A DNA stretch of 64,000 bases, taken from contig MU385875.1 in NCBI GenBank assembly GCA_022497145.1, forward strand, positions 1 through 64,000. The letters are read 5' to 3'. Positions 37,880-49,321 of the stretch are shown here, piece by piece (the first letter of the stretch is position 1; every line of letters starts with the position of its first letter). The DNA comes from Rostrohypoxylon terebratum. Its lineage: Eukaryota; Ascomycota; Sordariomycetes; Xylariales; Hypoxylaceae. The notes beneath the pieces were generated by a model. That model was not told where the DNA came from. It saw only the letters and a program-made list of their open reading frames with translations, and searched no databases. The position numbers and the translations under genes were made by a program.

Positions 37880-39065
37880 ACACCACACGATTCACAGCTC
37901 TCATGTGTCTGGGGTGATCCAGCCGCGACAGAGCATACCATTGTGAATGGACATAGGGTCCAAGTAATAGCAGGTCTAGCGTCTGCATTACGGTATATCC
38001 GTCAACATTGGTAGCAGGAGACAATATCCGTCTGTGGGCAGACACTCTCTGCATCAATCAAAGCGAGATCCAAGAGGTCCTGTTGATGAAAAGTATTTAC
38101 TCTGTAGCAGAGCTCGTTATATGTCGGCTTAGCCCGGCCGACTCTAAGATCCATCTAGCTTTCGAGGTGACTCGTGTCCTTCTTGATGTGTGGGAATACT
38201 TGAACACTAATAACCCAATTACAGACCTTCGACTGGATAGGTACGCCCTTATCCTTCCCTAAGCACAACGCTAGAGAACGAGTACTCTGTGATAAGTCGA
38301 TGGAAAGCCATGCGGTATTTTGCTCAGCTGGGCTATTGGAGACGAACTTGGATTCCTCAAGAAGTCATTCTCGGCAAAAGGGCTATCACAGCATGGGGCC
38401 AACGAGCAACAGACTGGTTCGTGGTACGGAATGTCACAAGAACAGCCGCCACGCTCAGTTGTCAAAAAAAAATTATAACGGCGTTGAGTCGCCGACGTTT
38501 ATATGTCCGGAGATCTAGAAGTTATTAAGAGCGTGCAAGTGAACTGGGTCAGCATTCTGTTCCTCACCTGTGTTGATAGAAGTCAAACAGGTTGTCCAAA
38601 CCTGAACCTCGCTAAAGCAAATTGCCAGCTTGCTGTGGCGGGAAGAATATTACAAGCTACTAATTCGAAAGACCATGTGTGCGGAGTTATGGGTAATATA
38701 TTCCTAATCCCCCTGGTTCCCGATTATAGTGAATCTATGCTGGTTTCTGTGGTATATCGAGATTATGTTGCTTCTTGGCTACGAAACTGGAAAATGAGGC
38801 TTTGCGGAAACCTGGAAGAGCTTACCTACTTTTCTCTTATACTCGGGTGCTTATCTAGGAAGTCCGGAATTGAAATTCCCCTCATGGGTCCCGAATTATA
38901 TATCGACATCTAAGCATCGACATACAATCTATGAAGGGAGCTGTCAATTCGGAGAATTAGTCACAGATAGCCATGCGGACCTTAATATATTTCCGGCAAA
39001 CAAAGGAGGTTCGTCCATTATTGGCATGTCCTTGTTTGTGAATGACTTGAATGTAGGATCATCGT
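37880..39065 (+). pseudogene. HET-domain (heterokaryon incompatibility) protein, decayed
   Basis: HET-family signatures appear in order on the + strand but in different frames. SCVWGDPAATE and ASALRYIRQH (about 37900-38010) are in one frame. DNIRLWADTLCINQ and LMKSIYSVAELVICRL (about 38020-38140) follow in a second frame after a one-base shift at about 38008. YWRRTWIPQEVILGKRAI (about 38330-38395) is in a third. ATNSKDHVCGVMG, YSESMLVSVVYRDYVASWL (about 38660-38800) and FLSR-type tail blocks follow. HET proteins trigger cell death when unlike strains fuse; the family is large and decays often. The + orientation and recognisable order show a once intact gene of about 1.2 kb. Introns cannot explain all the shifts, because the first falls inside the conserved core with too little room for an intron. 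No start codon is assigned. Confidence 0.75.
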
Positions 39066-39324
39066 GAGTTTTGAAGACTACGGCGGCGATATGAGTCAAG
39101 TTTCTGCCACTATAAGAAACAATATATATATCGAAACAACCGATATATCCTAATGGATTTCCCCCAATTCGAATGATTTTCTAACTATTTTGCCGGATAT
39201 CGTTCGGAATGGGCAAGTCATTTCAGTCCGAGGAGCTTGTCGAGGCACTTGGGTTCGTGGAAACGTTACTTGGGCTTGACCCCGACAAGCCACCGCTTAG
39301 CAACGAACTCCGTAAGAGACACCT
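39066..39324. other. spacer between HET pseudogene and LTR-like element
   Basis: Short A/T-rich segment. No feature was seen apart from a small inverted TATATCG/CGATATA pair near 39125-39148. Confidence 0.4.
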
Positions 39325-39612
39325 TGTTACGATCCGACAACAAGGAGGTATACCCACTTAAAACGCAACACCAAAATGGGTAAACCTCGGATAGCTGGCT
39401 ACTACAACTATCGCCAGGATAGCTGGCTACTACAGCTATCGCCCGGATAGCTGGCTACTACAGCTACCTTCACAACAAGACAGGGAGGAGGGATATCTAT
39501 ATAATCACAGCATTTTCCATGTATCTAGTCACTCACTTTAGTTCTTTAGTTATCAATCTAAGTCTATTCACTACGAGTAGGGAGAGGACTCCAAGCCTCT
39601 CTGACGAACACA
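39325..39612 (+). mobile_element. putative solo or orphan LTR of a retrotransposon
   Basis: The segment opens TGTTACGATCCGACAA and could close at ACACA near 39610-39612, the TG...CA layout of an LTR. Inside are three copies of a 28-bp unit, then CTATATAATC (a possible TATA box) and a short GAGTAGGGAGAGGACTCC stretch, in the order expected of U3 then R/U5. Copia-type LTRs in other ascomycetes have a similar opening and internal GGATAGC..GCTATC units; that is recalled knowledge, not a search. No second copy and no clear target-site duplication were seen. Confidence 0.45.
39389..39468 (+). repeat. three tandem 28-bp repeats in the LTR-like element
   Basis: Units begin GGATAGCTGGCTACTACA at 39389, 39417 and 39445. 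The third is 24 bp long. Units 1 and 2 differ at two positions. Each unit contains GATAGCTG...CAGCTATC, so it can fold back on itself. Confidence 0.85.
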
Positions 39613-40744
39613 CTTGATTGATTACACTTGACCTCTACCATTACTGTTACCTTAAAATCAAGACCCCCTTATGAAGCTATACTTACTAAGCCTAAGTATA
39701 GGTTCGTCACACACCTCTCAAGTTTCGGGTTGAGGGCAGGTGATGTGGTGGCGTTTGCCACCTCCATGAATAGGTACTTTTACGCCACGAGACCCTTTGA
39801 TCGACCCCCTCGAAATTCTGGACATTAGACGGTACAACTCTGGTGGCGGTATTAGGTCCGGAGATGGGATATGATGATGATCATTTAGCCATGCCAATTG
39901 GTTCTTGCTTGCGTTATCTCCGGGGGGGCGAACAATGGCGCTCATCAATTTTTTAATAAGAAAATTAGTGTTTTTCGAACCTAGCATAATAGGTATCTTT
40001 CCGTAAAGACTGATATTCAGACAGATTGGTTTTCGAATAATACCTGGCAACACCTGCCTATCAAATTTACCAGTGAAAATATCTCATTGAGTTTCGGACC
40101 TCCATATCCTTTTTTATACGTAGAACCGCTCTATAATAAGTAAGAGAACTTCGTGACGAAGACGAGGCTCAGCATTCTCTCAACATAGAAATAGGTTAGA
40201 TTGGGAGGATCTTAGCAGTAATAGGGCAAACAATACAAATAGGAAACGCTAGCAAGCTAATACTAAAGGCATAGCATAACAAGTGACTATACAGGAGGCA
40301 GCAGCAAGCTTACCTCCTATAAAGGATTGTATCGTTGCCAAAGGTAATAAGCCAACTCTATGGCCTCGTACGGAGTTTCATATCATATTTTACCTACGTA
40401 AGCAGCAACGAGGTCTAATATTATTAATAAGGGGTCATTACTTAATATTGAATATTAAAACACCTTAGAAACCTTATGTAAAAAGACATATTCACTAATA
40501 AATTTAGTAGGCATGTATCGCCAAGTGTTTACAAATCAATCTATATATGACTGAAAAATCAGTCTGTCTGATAAATACTAGCAGCCCTTCGTAAACTTAA
40601 GCCAAAACTCGAGCATTTCTAAACTAACACTATTGTTTCGGTTTTTCCATAAGCTTTCAATACCGCTCTCATATTTCTCGCGTCTCGTCTCGTGTGTAGG
40701 AAATGGAGATCAACGCAAAATACACCGACCCTCGTGAATACCCG
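39613..40744. other. A/T-rich spacer with possible transposon debris
   Basis: No intact gene was seen. A/T content rises after 40080. Short frames at 39628 and 40283 carry no recognisable domain; position next to the LTR-like element makes degenerate retroelement DNA plausible but unproven. Confidence 0.4.
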
Positions 40745-42718
40745 TCATGTCTCATTGTATGTGCAATTCTTACGTCTTAAAACCAGGAAATAAATACTGT
40801 TATAACACTCGTCATCATATTCCCCTTCGGCATCATTTCTCGCAACTTCCAATAGGTAAACCGTTTTTGGCTGTCTCTTTCTCGGCACCGGCAGCCAGGT
40901 ATGATCATCTATAGCTGACTTGCTTGCTGATATGGCTGGATTGGGTGCCCCTGCCGATGTTGATTTGATTCTGGGCTTTAGCCTTAGTTTTCGTATTGAT
41001 TTGAACCACCATATTGGTTTGAGCCATCGTACTGGCTTGAGCCAGTCATGAAATATGACGCGTTCAGAATTGTCCTTTTTGCTAACCCAACACTGGAGCA
41101 ACGGGCCGCGTAATATTAATTGGCTCCTTTTTGGAACTCCAAATGAGTTATGGGGTCCGTAATGACAAGTCGCACGTCTGACTTCCACAGTAGAGGTGAA
41201 CTTGTGTGGATGTAATCCCCTTGACCAAAGAACCCATCCTTCAGCCATAGAGGCCCAAGACCACGTCGGCACATTTGTTGATGTTTCTCTCACACCATCT
41301 AGAACATGCCATAAGAGATCCATGCGCAATGAACCCGACCACAAGCCAGCAAGGTACTGCTCGTTTGAAAGAGCATTCTGGAATTGATGGGCTACAGCTC
41401 CAATAGCTGGGAGCTTATCAGAGTGCTTGGTTATTGTAAATTTGCTATATCTACTAACCATGCTCGTCCATAGCCCTGAAGGGTCATACTTGCTGCGGCT
41501 GATGACATCCTGGAAAAACATAATCCTAGGACCTCTATCCAGGCTCCAGGTATAGGGTTTATCTCTCGAAAATTGGTGTTGTGTAAGGCCACATTGGCAG
41601 TCTGCGCTGCAGAAACATTCGAATGACAGCTCATTCTCCCTAAAGAAAAGGACCCTTGGTGGTATCAAACGTTCCTGGTACGTCTAAGCCCGAGCAAACA
41701 AAGGACCATCGGACTGTAACCATAAATGGTACGGTAAGTGTTGTTGTCTCATATAAAGAGGCCAGTATCGATTGTCCAAACATAGCTCAGTTAGTAGGAT
41801 CGATCGAAATTCGTTGGTAGGTGAGTGAAAAAGCCCACATTCACTTCCAGGCCCCCAAACACCGGCTAATGTTACATAAGAATGTCTATAAACATCAAAC
41901 ATTCTTCCCGACTCTTTATTCCAATCATCTGTGTTGTCTTGTATTATACATAGACGATCAACCCAGAGATATTGGATGTTCAGTTGGCGTGTGACTTCGA
42001 CTGCATCTTGGATGGTCTTGGGCAAGTCGGCCCACGGTATACCTTGCTTATGGTTGAGCAATGTGTTATTTGTTGTTCGGCATGTTTTGCCCTTTCCCCA
42101 ACAATAACTTAGTGCAACGTACTGGGGTCCCTTAGATACACTTTCGTCAAGAATGACGTCTCGTTCCAGTTCAAAGACGTTAATCAGGCGGGTAGGGATA
42201 AAACTTGGGTCGTCCATGTTTGATGGTTGACAACAGCCTTGATGAGATTCAATCTGGTCTTTCGCCCAGGCGAAAGAGTCCTCTGAGTTGGTGCTGTTCA
42301 TATGTTCCAATGCTGACATCTGGGGTATCCCACGAGGCACTTCATCCCTGGCGCATTCCCGTGGAGTGAATAGATTTACCTCTCCCCTATTTGCTCTATC
42401 TTCGAACCAAATGTACCACTCTATTAGCCTCGTGGTATGATTAGAGATATGAACTACATCATTTTAGCTCGGAAGGATTCCTCCCTCGCGGATGTTTGGG
42501 GTTTGGGTAATAGCAAGAGATAAAATGCGGCAGCGGATACAATTATTCATGCGAGAGGCTTCTCCGAACGTAGGTGTAAATTCCAAATCTAGCTCGGAAA
42601 GATCTTCGGGGTCGCCGCTCCAATGACAAACTTTGCATTGAGGTTCTCTGTGATTTGATTCATTCCATGTTAGGGGTAAACTGATTTGGGGGATACGAAA
42701 GGGCGGTCGTTGCTCCAT
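40745..42718 (-). pseudogene. HET-domain protein gene with two in-frame stops
   Basis: One continuous - strand frame of 658 codons from ATG 42718 to 40745, interrupted only by TAA at 42466-42464 and TAG at 41686-41684. The protein reads coherently across both. The N-terminal part has a CKVCHWSG motif and Cys pair. The HET domain follows: YVALSYCWGKGK, LPKTIQDAVEVTRQLNIQYLWVDRLCI, QDNTDDWNKESGRMFDVY. After that come FARA-stop-TYQERLIPPRVLFF and a WSWAS block (PTWSWASM) near the C-terminus. In HET proteins the position of the TAG is a near-invariant Trp (A-W-x-x-QE), so TGG became TAG. The TAA may come from CAA. Both fit C-to-T change at CpA (one on each strand). HET proteins act in non-self recognition after hyphal fusion. 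No introns are required. It could still be expressed if the stops are edited or read through. Confidence 0.85.
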
Positions 42719-44209
42719 GTTACAAGCGTTTTTTATGGATGGAGTTTAGAAATGAAAGGAACTAAAATGAGACTACAGATGTTCAAGTAAGTCCTGGAAT
42801 CAAAGTACTTGAACTTATATTTCTACATCGTCAAGTATTGATGTTGTGTGACTGGACAGCACCACAAGTCAAATCACACATAGAAACAGTGAGAGGGGAA
42901 AAGAAATCGTCTTTTTCTAAGATGAAGCTCGAAGAACTGTTCTTAAAATTACAGTAAAGTGTATCTCACACAATGTAGTACTACGTCCGCACTTTCCTCA
43001 CATGTTGTCACACGGGGATTGGATGGTAAAATACAACTGGTAGCACGGCTTTATGTAAGTCCAGCAAGAATCATGCAAAAAAGTCATCATCACTTATTAT
43101 TGGAAGTTGTTAATCCAATGCTTAAATTGTTACACAATCAACACATTCGAATACGAAAGCGTTAGACGCCTACCTAATGCCCAAGCTTCACCAACAATGC
43201 CCCCAGGCGAAACTCCAAAGATAGAAGTCCCGTATCGCCCTCTGTTACACCCGGCCTGACTAAGAACTCGGGAGCTCAGAGTTCAGGCCAATGCCTGTGT
43301 GCAGGATGTGTTGGTCAGGTCCCTAAGGCCAGAGCTTTGGTGATGACTTCACTATCGCCTCCAATTGGAGAGGAACGTTACAGTAGGAGGTTGTGAGACT
43401 TTACCCAATGATGGTAGGTATGTGGCCGACGCAGCCACAACTGGCTACATACATTAGGTACATTTAAAGTAATGTGACTGATGCATCTGGTAGCATTTGG
43501 TGTTGAACTATGCAGTCAATCAACTGAAGGCCACCAAGTGATCCATCTAATAATCTGATAATGTGCTGGTAAGTTGGAGGAGTGCAAATTAGGGGGTTCG
43601 CAGTTTCTTTTAGCGGCTAGATCACCTAAAGTACAGCGGCTACTCACTAAAAGATAGGGGATATATCACTGTTGAGTTGAACTTCAGCACACAGAATGAT
43701 AGCCCTTAGAGATACCTACCGACCTACCTGTACCTAGTATCTTCACTACACCGCAATTGAACCATATCTTACTGGCATCTATGCCAGAAGATATATTGCC
43801 TTTTGTCTCAGAATTTCGTGATAAAGGAGGACATCAATGAGTATGGAAAAATTCAAATACAGTGCGAAGGGCCATGAATCACAGTCCCCACACATACTAA
43901 CTTTTTAGAAACTCCACACCCATCCCACATCCGCATGCATAAAAAAAGCAAAAAAAAAATTGCAAAAAGAAAATTTTGAACGTACAACACTGGGGATTCG
44001 CTGGTCGTCACCGACCCAACTACTAATCCAGCGGTAGCCAGCTTATCTATGGGAGAGCGGACGGGATCCCGAGTTCTCTGGCTCCTATGGTCGTACGTGG
44101 TAAGATATCATACTAGCTTAGTATATAAAGATTGCATCCTGTACGGTACCAGAACGAAGGTGGGTCTCTAGAACACCTACCAACGTCCAGCAAAATGAAA
44201 ATGATTCTC

Positions 44210-44243
44210 TTACTTCTTACTTCTTACTTCTTACTTCTTACTT
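44210..44243 (+). repeat. (TTACTTC)n microsatellite
   Basis: Four full copies of the heptamer and most of a fifth in non-coding DNA. Confidence 0.85.
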
Positions 44244-44827
44244 GAGAAATATGGGTTTCTCACATTTCATCACCCATGACCATGACGATGTCAAGTAACA
44301 TATCTCTAACTGGCCGACTGGTCGACGTGGGATATGATGGTATGATGACTAACCACCGCCGACGCTAAGACACTAAGCGCTCAAGAATAATACCAAGGAT
44401 CTCGGAGATATATGACTAAGGAAGAACATAATACCGCATCGTTGGAGTCGACCACGCATTGCCGTACATACTACATACATCGAGGCCACGAGAAGTTACA
44501 TCGACTAGCTCGGTGGAGAGTTGGTCCCCGCGAATAGTGTCGTCCTCCAAAATGGAGAGTTGGGGAAATGATGCGGGGAAAGCAGGCACGGACTTGTCTT
44601 CACCAGTTAAGGTGAGGCCGTCTCGGCCAAATTCAGCCGGAAAGCTGCACAGATTAGGCTAGCTAACGCGAGCTGGGGCCGGCGATCGTCGCGATGTAAT
44701 GTCAGACACCTCAAGGCGGAGTCTTCTGTCGAGAATGCAGCTCCAATTGCAGGAATTCGGGATCCCGTCGGCACGAGCCTCGCCTACAAGGACTAGACCT
44801 TCGCGGGAGCGTGGAGTCGGTGGTGAG

Positions 44828-44835
44828 TATAAATT
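44828..44835 (+). promoter_or_regulatory. possible TATA box of the esterase gene
   Basis: TATAAATT, 74-81 nt before ATG 44909. Spacing allows a short leader. Assigned on sequence and position only. Confidence 0.35.
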
Positions 44836-44908
44836 GGATGGACGGGCGGGCCAAGGCATATGATGGCGATTCCACGAGTCTCTCTACCAAGGCGCCTGGG
44901 TGTTCGCG

Positions 44909-46243
44909 ATGTTCGGTCAAAAGCTCCTCGGTCTGTTAGCGTTCTGCGCGCTAAGGACGTCGGCCTCAGTCACGGTGCGGAAGACAAACAAGGGTCCGAC
45001 TGGCTATGAGGTCGATTTCAAGTACACCAACACTACCGCGAAACGTGTGAGCATTGGTGACCTACAATTGTTCACTGATCAGCTCCACACCACGTTGACC
45101 ACTCGCGCATGGTACAGCCCACGAGATTACCGGCCTGGCGACTTCCCTGTCGCCTATGGAACACAACCTGTGGACCTCGTCTATCCATATGAGATGACGA
45201 ATGATGGCGATGGTGTGTGGACATTCACCACTCCTCTGCCCGCAGGAGTCTACCAATACCAGTACCTCATCGATTGTGACTATGCGCCAAACTGCACCAT
45301 AGTAACCGGCCAGCTAGTTACCGACCCGGACAATCCTCCTTTCCAAAACGTCGTAGGTGATCAAATTGCGTCTAACTTCCAGGTTCCGTTCGACGAAAAA
45401 TTCCAAGCAACTGACGACATAAGCGCGAATTACGACTACGCGCTGCCTGCGCCCGCGCAGTACCGAGGGACGATCAAGTCCGTTAATTATACCTCTCCAG
45501 GATCCACGCACCCGGCTCCTGACGTCCATCACCTGGCACTGTACCTCCCGGCCGGGTACGGCAAGGTGAAGGGAAAGAAGTACCCACTTCTCTACCTCTC
45601 CCATGGCGCCGCCGGAAATGGCAACGACTGGGAGAACCAAGGCCGAGTCTCCGCCATCCTAGACAATCTGATCGCAGGCGGCCACATTGAGCCGACAGTC
45701 GTAGTCATGCCATCCTTCTATAACCTCGACGACACACTCCCCAATTTCATCATGGGTAATTCGTCGACGTATATCACCGCACTGCCAGCCTCGTATCACA
45801 TCCGCGAGAACTACCAGAAGTACCTGTTCCCGTGGGTAGAGGAGAACCTCGACGTCTGCGATGACCCCTCATGCCGTGCGTTCGCGGGACTCTCATGGGG
45901 TGGGCGTCTGGCGTACGAGATGTACGTCAACGCGACGGACTACTTCTCCTGGTTCGGCATGTTCTCAGCCGCCACAGACGCCCCTTACATCGACAACACA
46001 ACACTGGCGGCGAACCCAGCTTTGGCACAGAAGGGTGTTTTCGTCTCCTACGGATTGTATGATTCGCGATTCGCATCCGGACGGGATATCCAGGCGGCTT
46101 TAGATAGCCTAAACATCGCACACTTATCACGCATCACGCCGGTCGGTGCCCACTGGTGGAATACCTGGCAGGATAATCTCTGGTGGTTCGGTACCAAGGC
46201 GCTATGGAAGCCGTATCCGTATACAACACAAAGCGGGCGTTAG
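44909..46243 (+). CDS. secreted alpha/beta-hydrolase esterase (CE1/feruloyl esterase-like) with N-terminal Ig-like domain
   Basis: A single exon of 444 codons. ATG 44909 is chosen because the frame before it has no ATG. The start MFGQKLLGLLAFCALRTSAS is a signal peptide. Residues about 25-145 resemble an E-set/CBM48-like beta domain (AWYSPRDYRPGDFPVAYG..., VWTFTTPLPAGVYQYQYLID). Residues about 190-440 form an alpha/beta hydrolase: oxyanion region YLSHGAAGNGNDW, nucleophile elbow GLSWGG with Ser329, probable acid Asp385 (YDSRF) and His415 (GAHWWNTW). This is the esterase D/CE1 layout that includes feruloyl and acetylxylan esterases. The natural substrate is probably an ester of plant polysaccharide or a secreted metabolite, which is inference. 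Several N-x-S/T sites fit secretion. A CBM48-CE1-like order is commoner in bacteria, so distant transfer is possible. Confidence 0.88.
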   Translation: MFGQKLLGLLAFCALRTSASVTVRKTNKGPTGYEVDFKYTNTTAKRVSIGDLQLFTDQLHTTLTTRAWYSPRDYRPGDFPVAYGTQPVDLVYPYEMTNDGDGVWTFTTPLPAGVYQYQYLIDCDYAPNCTIVTGQLVTDPDNPPFQNVVGDQIASNFQVPFDEKFQATDDISANYDYALPAPAQYRGTIKSVNYTSPGSTHPAPDVHHLALYLPAGYGKVKGKKYPLLYLSHGAAGNGNDWENQGRVSAILDNLIAGGHIEPTVVVMPSFYNLDDTLPNFIMGNSSTYITALPASYHIRENYQKYLFPWVEENLDVCDDPSCRAFAGLSWGGRLAYEMYVNATDYFSWFGMFSAATDAPYIDNTTLAANPALAQKGVFVSYGLYDSRFASGRDIQAALDSLNIAHLSRITPVGAHWWNTWQDNLWWFGTKALWKPYPYTTQSGR

Positions 46244-49041
46244 TCTTGATCTAGCTCATATAGATGCATATAATGAAGCGAGTTCCCGACATCTCCGCCC
46301 GAAAAGCGCGTTCCCAATAGACCTATTCGAGTCGCAATAGTCGTTTGCTTAGCTCTATTGCAAGCTGCAAACCCATCCCTTTTAGGTAGTCCGTGGGTGA
46401 TTCATCGTTCCCACTAGAATAATTACCGGTGGCCACACGTGTTATCATCAGTTATCCAGGTGTTTATCACACCACGGCCAAGGCTTGATGATTTCTAGAC
46501 TGGTTTTAGCCAGCAAGTATATTAAAGTGCTATTTTACTACAACGGCAACGCTGAGATGTCGAATCAGGAAGCGTACCTGCATGCTTATGCGATTCGTCC
46601 TGCAACCAATTACCTGCATATGCATCTTTAGCATGGGAAGCATGGGGGTGGATAGGGGGTATTCAAGGGATTGGACTGTGACAGGAGCCAGTAAGAGGAG
46701 ATAGGGCGACGGATGGTTTGGGATTGGGAGACAGTATTAAGAATAATTCTGAGGTCGAGTAAGATTTATCCAACACGACGTCTCAGTACCTACTAGGTAG
46801 ATGACTGTACATCCGGCTAGAGTTAGTAGTGAATCCCAAGGACATGGTCAGTACCTCGTAAGTCTCTTAGATCATGCTGATGGAAGCCCATGACATAGCT
46901 TGGCCTGATTACTATCAAAATCATTCTTTGGGATGAGAGTGTTATGAATCGAATGAAGTATTCATTATATCCGTCTGGTGTGTATTACCTCCGTCTTCCA
47001 CACGCACACTTCGGGAAATCTGATAATACGGTCCGGGACATCATGATTAGGATATAGGTATAACGGAAACAAGAAAATTCCATATACAGAACAGCTAAAC
47101 AGCGAAGGAACGGAGATAGCGCAATGCACGTAGGACCATAATAATGCCCGGTCCTTAGAAGCCAAGATATACCTACCTATGATAATGTAGGTACATATGA
47201 CATATGTATTAGTTCCAGTTAGATCGGAGAAATAGATGCGGCGTAGGATGCGGTTGACCTGATTCTGGTAGGGCTAGACGCCGAGTAGAACTATGTCGAC
47301 TTATGTCAGAGTAGCTTCAGTGTCTCAACTTGCCAGAACATCACACGATATGACTGCAGGAAGACCTAACTCATAACAAGTTAGCGACGATAACCTCAAT
47401 TTAGCACCGAATGATGTGGGCTAGCCGATAACCGATTGGTGCATCGTTTTGCTTGCGGGGCATGTCGTAGTAGGTCTATGCTGTAGAAGTGTGGTACTTG
47501 TACAGCTGCGAAACGCTGACAACTACCGAATATGAAGGAAGATGAAGGAAAATGAATGAAGTTAAATCTTTCAAATCACAAATCTAAATTCCTCTAATCC
47601 TGCATTCCCATACAGCATAAGCCTAGGCGCATGACAAAACTCGTGCGACACGGATCTTATCTATTACAGATTGACCCCAAGAAGGCAACTCCGCGATCAG
47701 GACCGACAACGGAAAGGAAGTTGCAACCGACATGCATCTTCAAAATGCCCAGCCAGGTGCCCACGCAGCCACGATGGTCCACTTGCTTAAGGGCGGCAAG
47801 GCGCAAGAACGTCCATGGATTAAACCTTAGAACCTTGAAAGTTGCCTCTAACTGTGGAACCGTGCTGCGCATCGGTACGCTAAAGCCCATCTGGATTCTG
47901 GAGACTGAAGAACATTGATTTTGAACGGTCCAATCTGATCTGCGTACGAAGTAGAGGACTCGGAATTGTTTGCTCATTATTGAATGCGATCACGCGATTC
48001 AAAGAGTCGCAAGGAGAGAAGTACTAGTAAAATAAAGATTCACCGTCCAAAATTCGCAGTGGATTTGGAAATTCCGGAAAGAGTGATTCCTGGTGGTGCA
48101 GTCGTACGATCCGGATCAGCTCATACAGAGTGCAAAAAGTCACGTAGAGTTCTTCTAGGGTGTCCTGGTTGGTGTGTAATGCTGATTAGGCAATTGGTGA
48201 TTGGCCGTAATACAACGCGGTAGCCAAATTGGGGAACATGGGGTGACCTGATGGACCCTGATGGGGCGGGGACACCCGGTGAACACGACAGTCGCAACAC
48301 TGAACCTCCACCAGGGCAAATCTAATCAGCAATTCTATCCAGTTACTGGTTGCCTTCCCCTTTTTAACTAAACGCTAACGGGAACTTTGCCTGGCTAGTG
48401 TCTATCCATGTGTTACCCGATTCTTCACCCAATTCATCCACTTCATCCACTCAACCAACGATCCCATCATCCATCCCTACCTACCTAGTACCTACGCATA
48501 GCACAATAACTATGCTGTACCTAACAATGTTACTACACTACAGCAGTACTAACATGGATGTTAATATCTAGCAGCAGCAGTGCGTCAGTTGAGCCAGCTG
48601 AGTCTATCTAACGTGTCAGGGGGTTACCCTCTGACACCACCTATAGGTACATACAACTATGTAGGCACCCTCGTAGATCAAGATAAAATTCTATTTCAGG
48701 AAAACCGGCATAGGCAAATAAAACTCTCCCCTCTCCCACTATTCGTTTATTGTTTTCTCTTTCCTTTTCAGTACTCTCCATCGCTATATCTTACCTTTTG
48801 TTTACCCACTTCCAAGCTCTATCTGTCCTATCCATAATAGCGTCGGGTTTGATCAAGTTATAAGTGATCGAAATTTCCTCTATTCTCGAAACCAACATAC
48901 AAGGCGTATTATCGAAGTTCTCGAGCTGTTCTCTCGCAACCTTGTACTCTCAAACGAGTGTCCTGTCCCTGTCCACGTAGGCAGCCAGAATATTATACAT
49001 AAAATCGAGGTCACGCGCCGCTCTACTACCTTCTCATCAAC
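46244..49041. other. spacer
   Basis: No gene could be supported. Overlapping frames at 47631-47918 (+) and 47657-47977 (-) are each about 100 codons without domains. Repeated GATGAAGGAAAATGAA-like motifs lie near 47535-47560. Confidence 0.45.
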
Positions 49042-49281
49042 ATGTCGCCTACATACACCATGTCCGCACACTTGTGCAAACAAATCTACAAGTCCTTCCA
49101 GACGCGCCAAACTTCCCCCGAACCTCTCAGCAGTCCTACGACCACCACATACACCTCCACATACTTGCGTCGCTCCCCTTCGCCGACACCTGAAAAGCGT
49201 TCCATGGACAGCGACCGTGACTCTTCTGCCTCCCACTCTACATCACCGACAAGTTCAGGCTGGAAGTGGGGTAGTCGCTAG
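49042..49281 (+). CDS. small Ser/Thr/Pro-rich hypothetical protein
   Basis: 79 codons from ATG 49042 (context ATCAACATGTCG) to TAG 49279-49281. The product has a short helical start (SAHLCKQIYKSFQTRQ), a Ser/Thr/Pro-rich middle with SPSPTPEKRSM, and an end SSGWKWGSR. No family was recognised. Points in favour: a good start context, a leader rich in C and T with ATCAAC before the ATG, and composition unlike the surrounding A/T-rich DNA. A hairpin follows the stop at once. The ORF is too short for the length to mean anything by itself; it may instead be the first exon of something longer. Confidence 0.4.
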   Translation: MSPTYTMSAHLCKQIYKSFQTRQTSPEPLSSPTTTTYTSTYLRRSPSPTPEKRSMDSDRDSSASHSTSPTSSGWKWGSR

Positions 49282-49321
49282 CTTAACCTCTAACCCAACC
49301 CCCTGGGTTATAGAGGAAGCT
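49280..49321 (+). repeat. inverted repeat / hairpin after the small ORF
   Basis: AGCTT...CCTCTAACCCA, a short C-rich loop, TGGGTTA..GAGG..AAGCT. The arms pair over about 18 bp with a two-base bulge. It overlaps the end of the stop codon at 49281 and may be a 3'-end element. Confidence 0.6.

Larger units (their letters stand above)
42719..44908. other. spacer between HET gene and esterase gene
   Basis: No gene was seen. It holds a (TTACTTC) microsatellite at 44210-44243 and a possible TATA box (TATAAATT, 44828-44835) about 75 nt before the esterase ATG. Confidence 0.5.

Noticed and set aside
44900..44908. Starting the esterase at the upstream GTG
   Set aside because: Eukaryotic start should be ATG; ATG 44909 gives a standard signal peptide.
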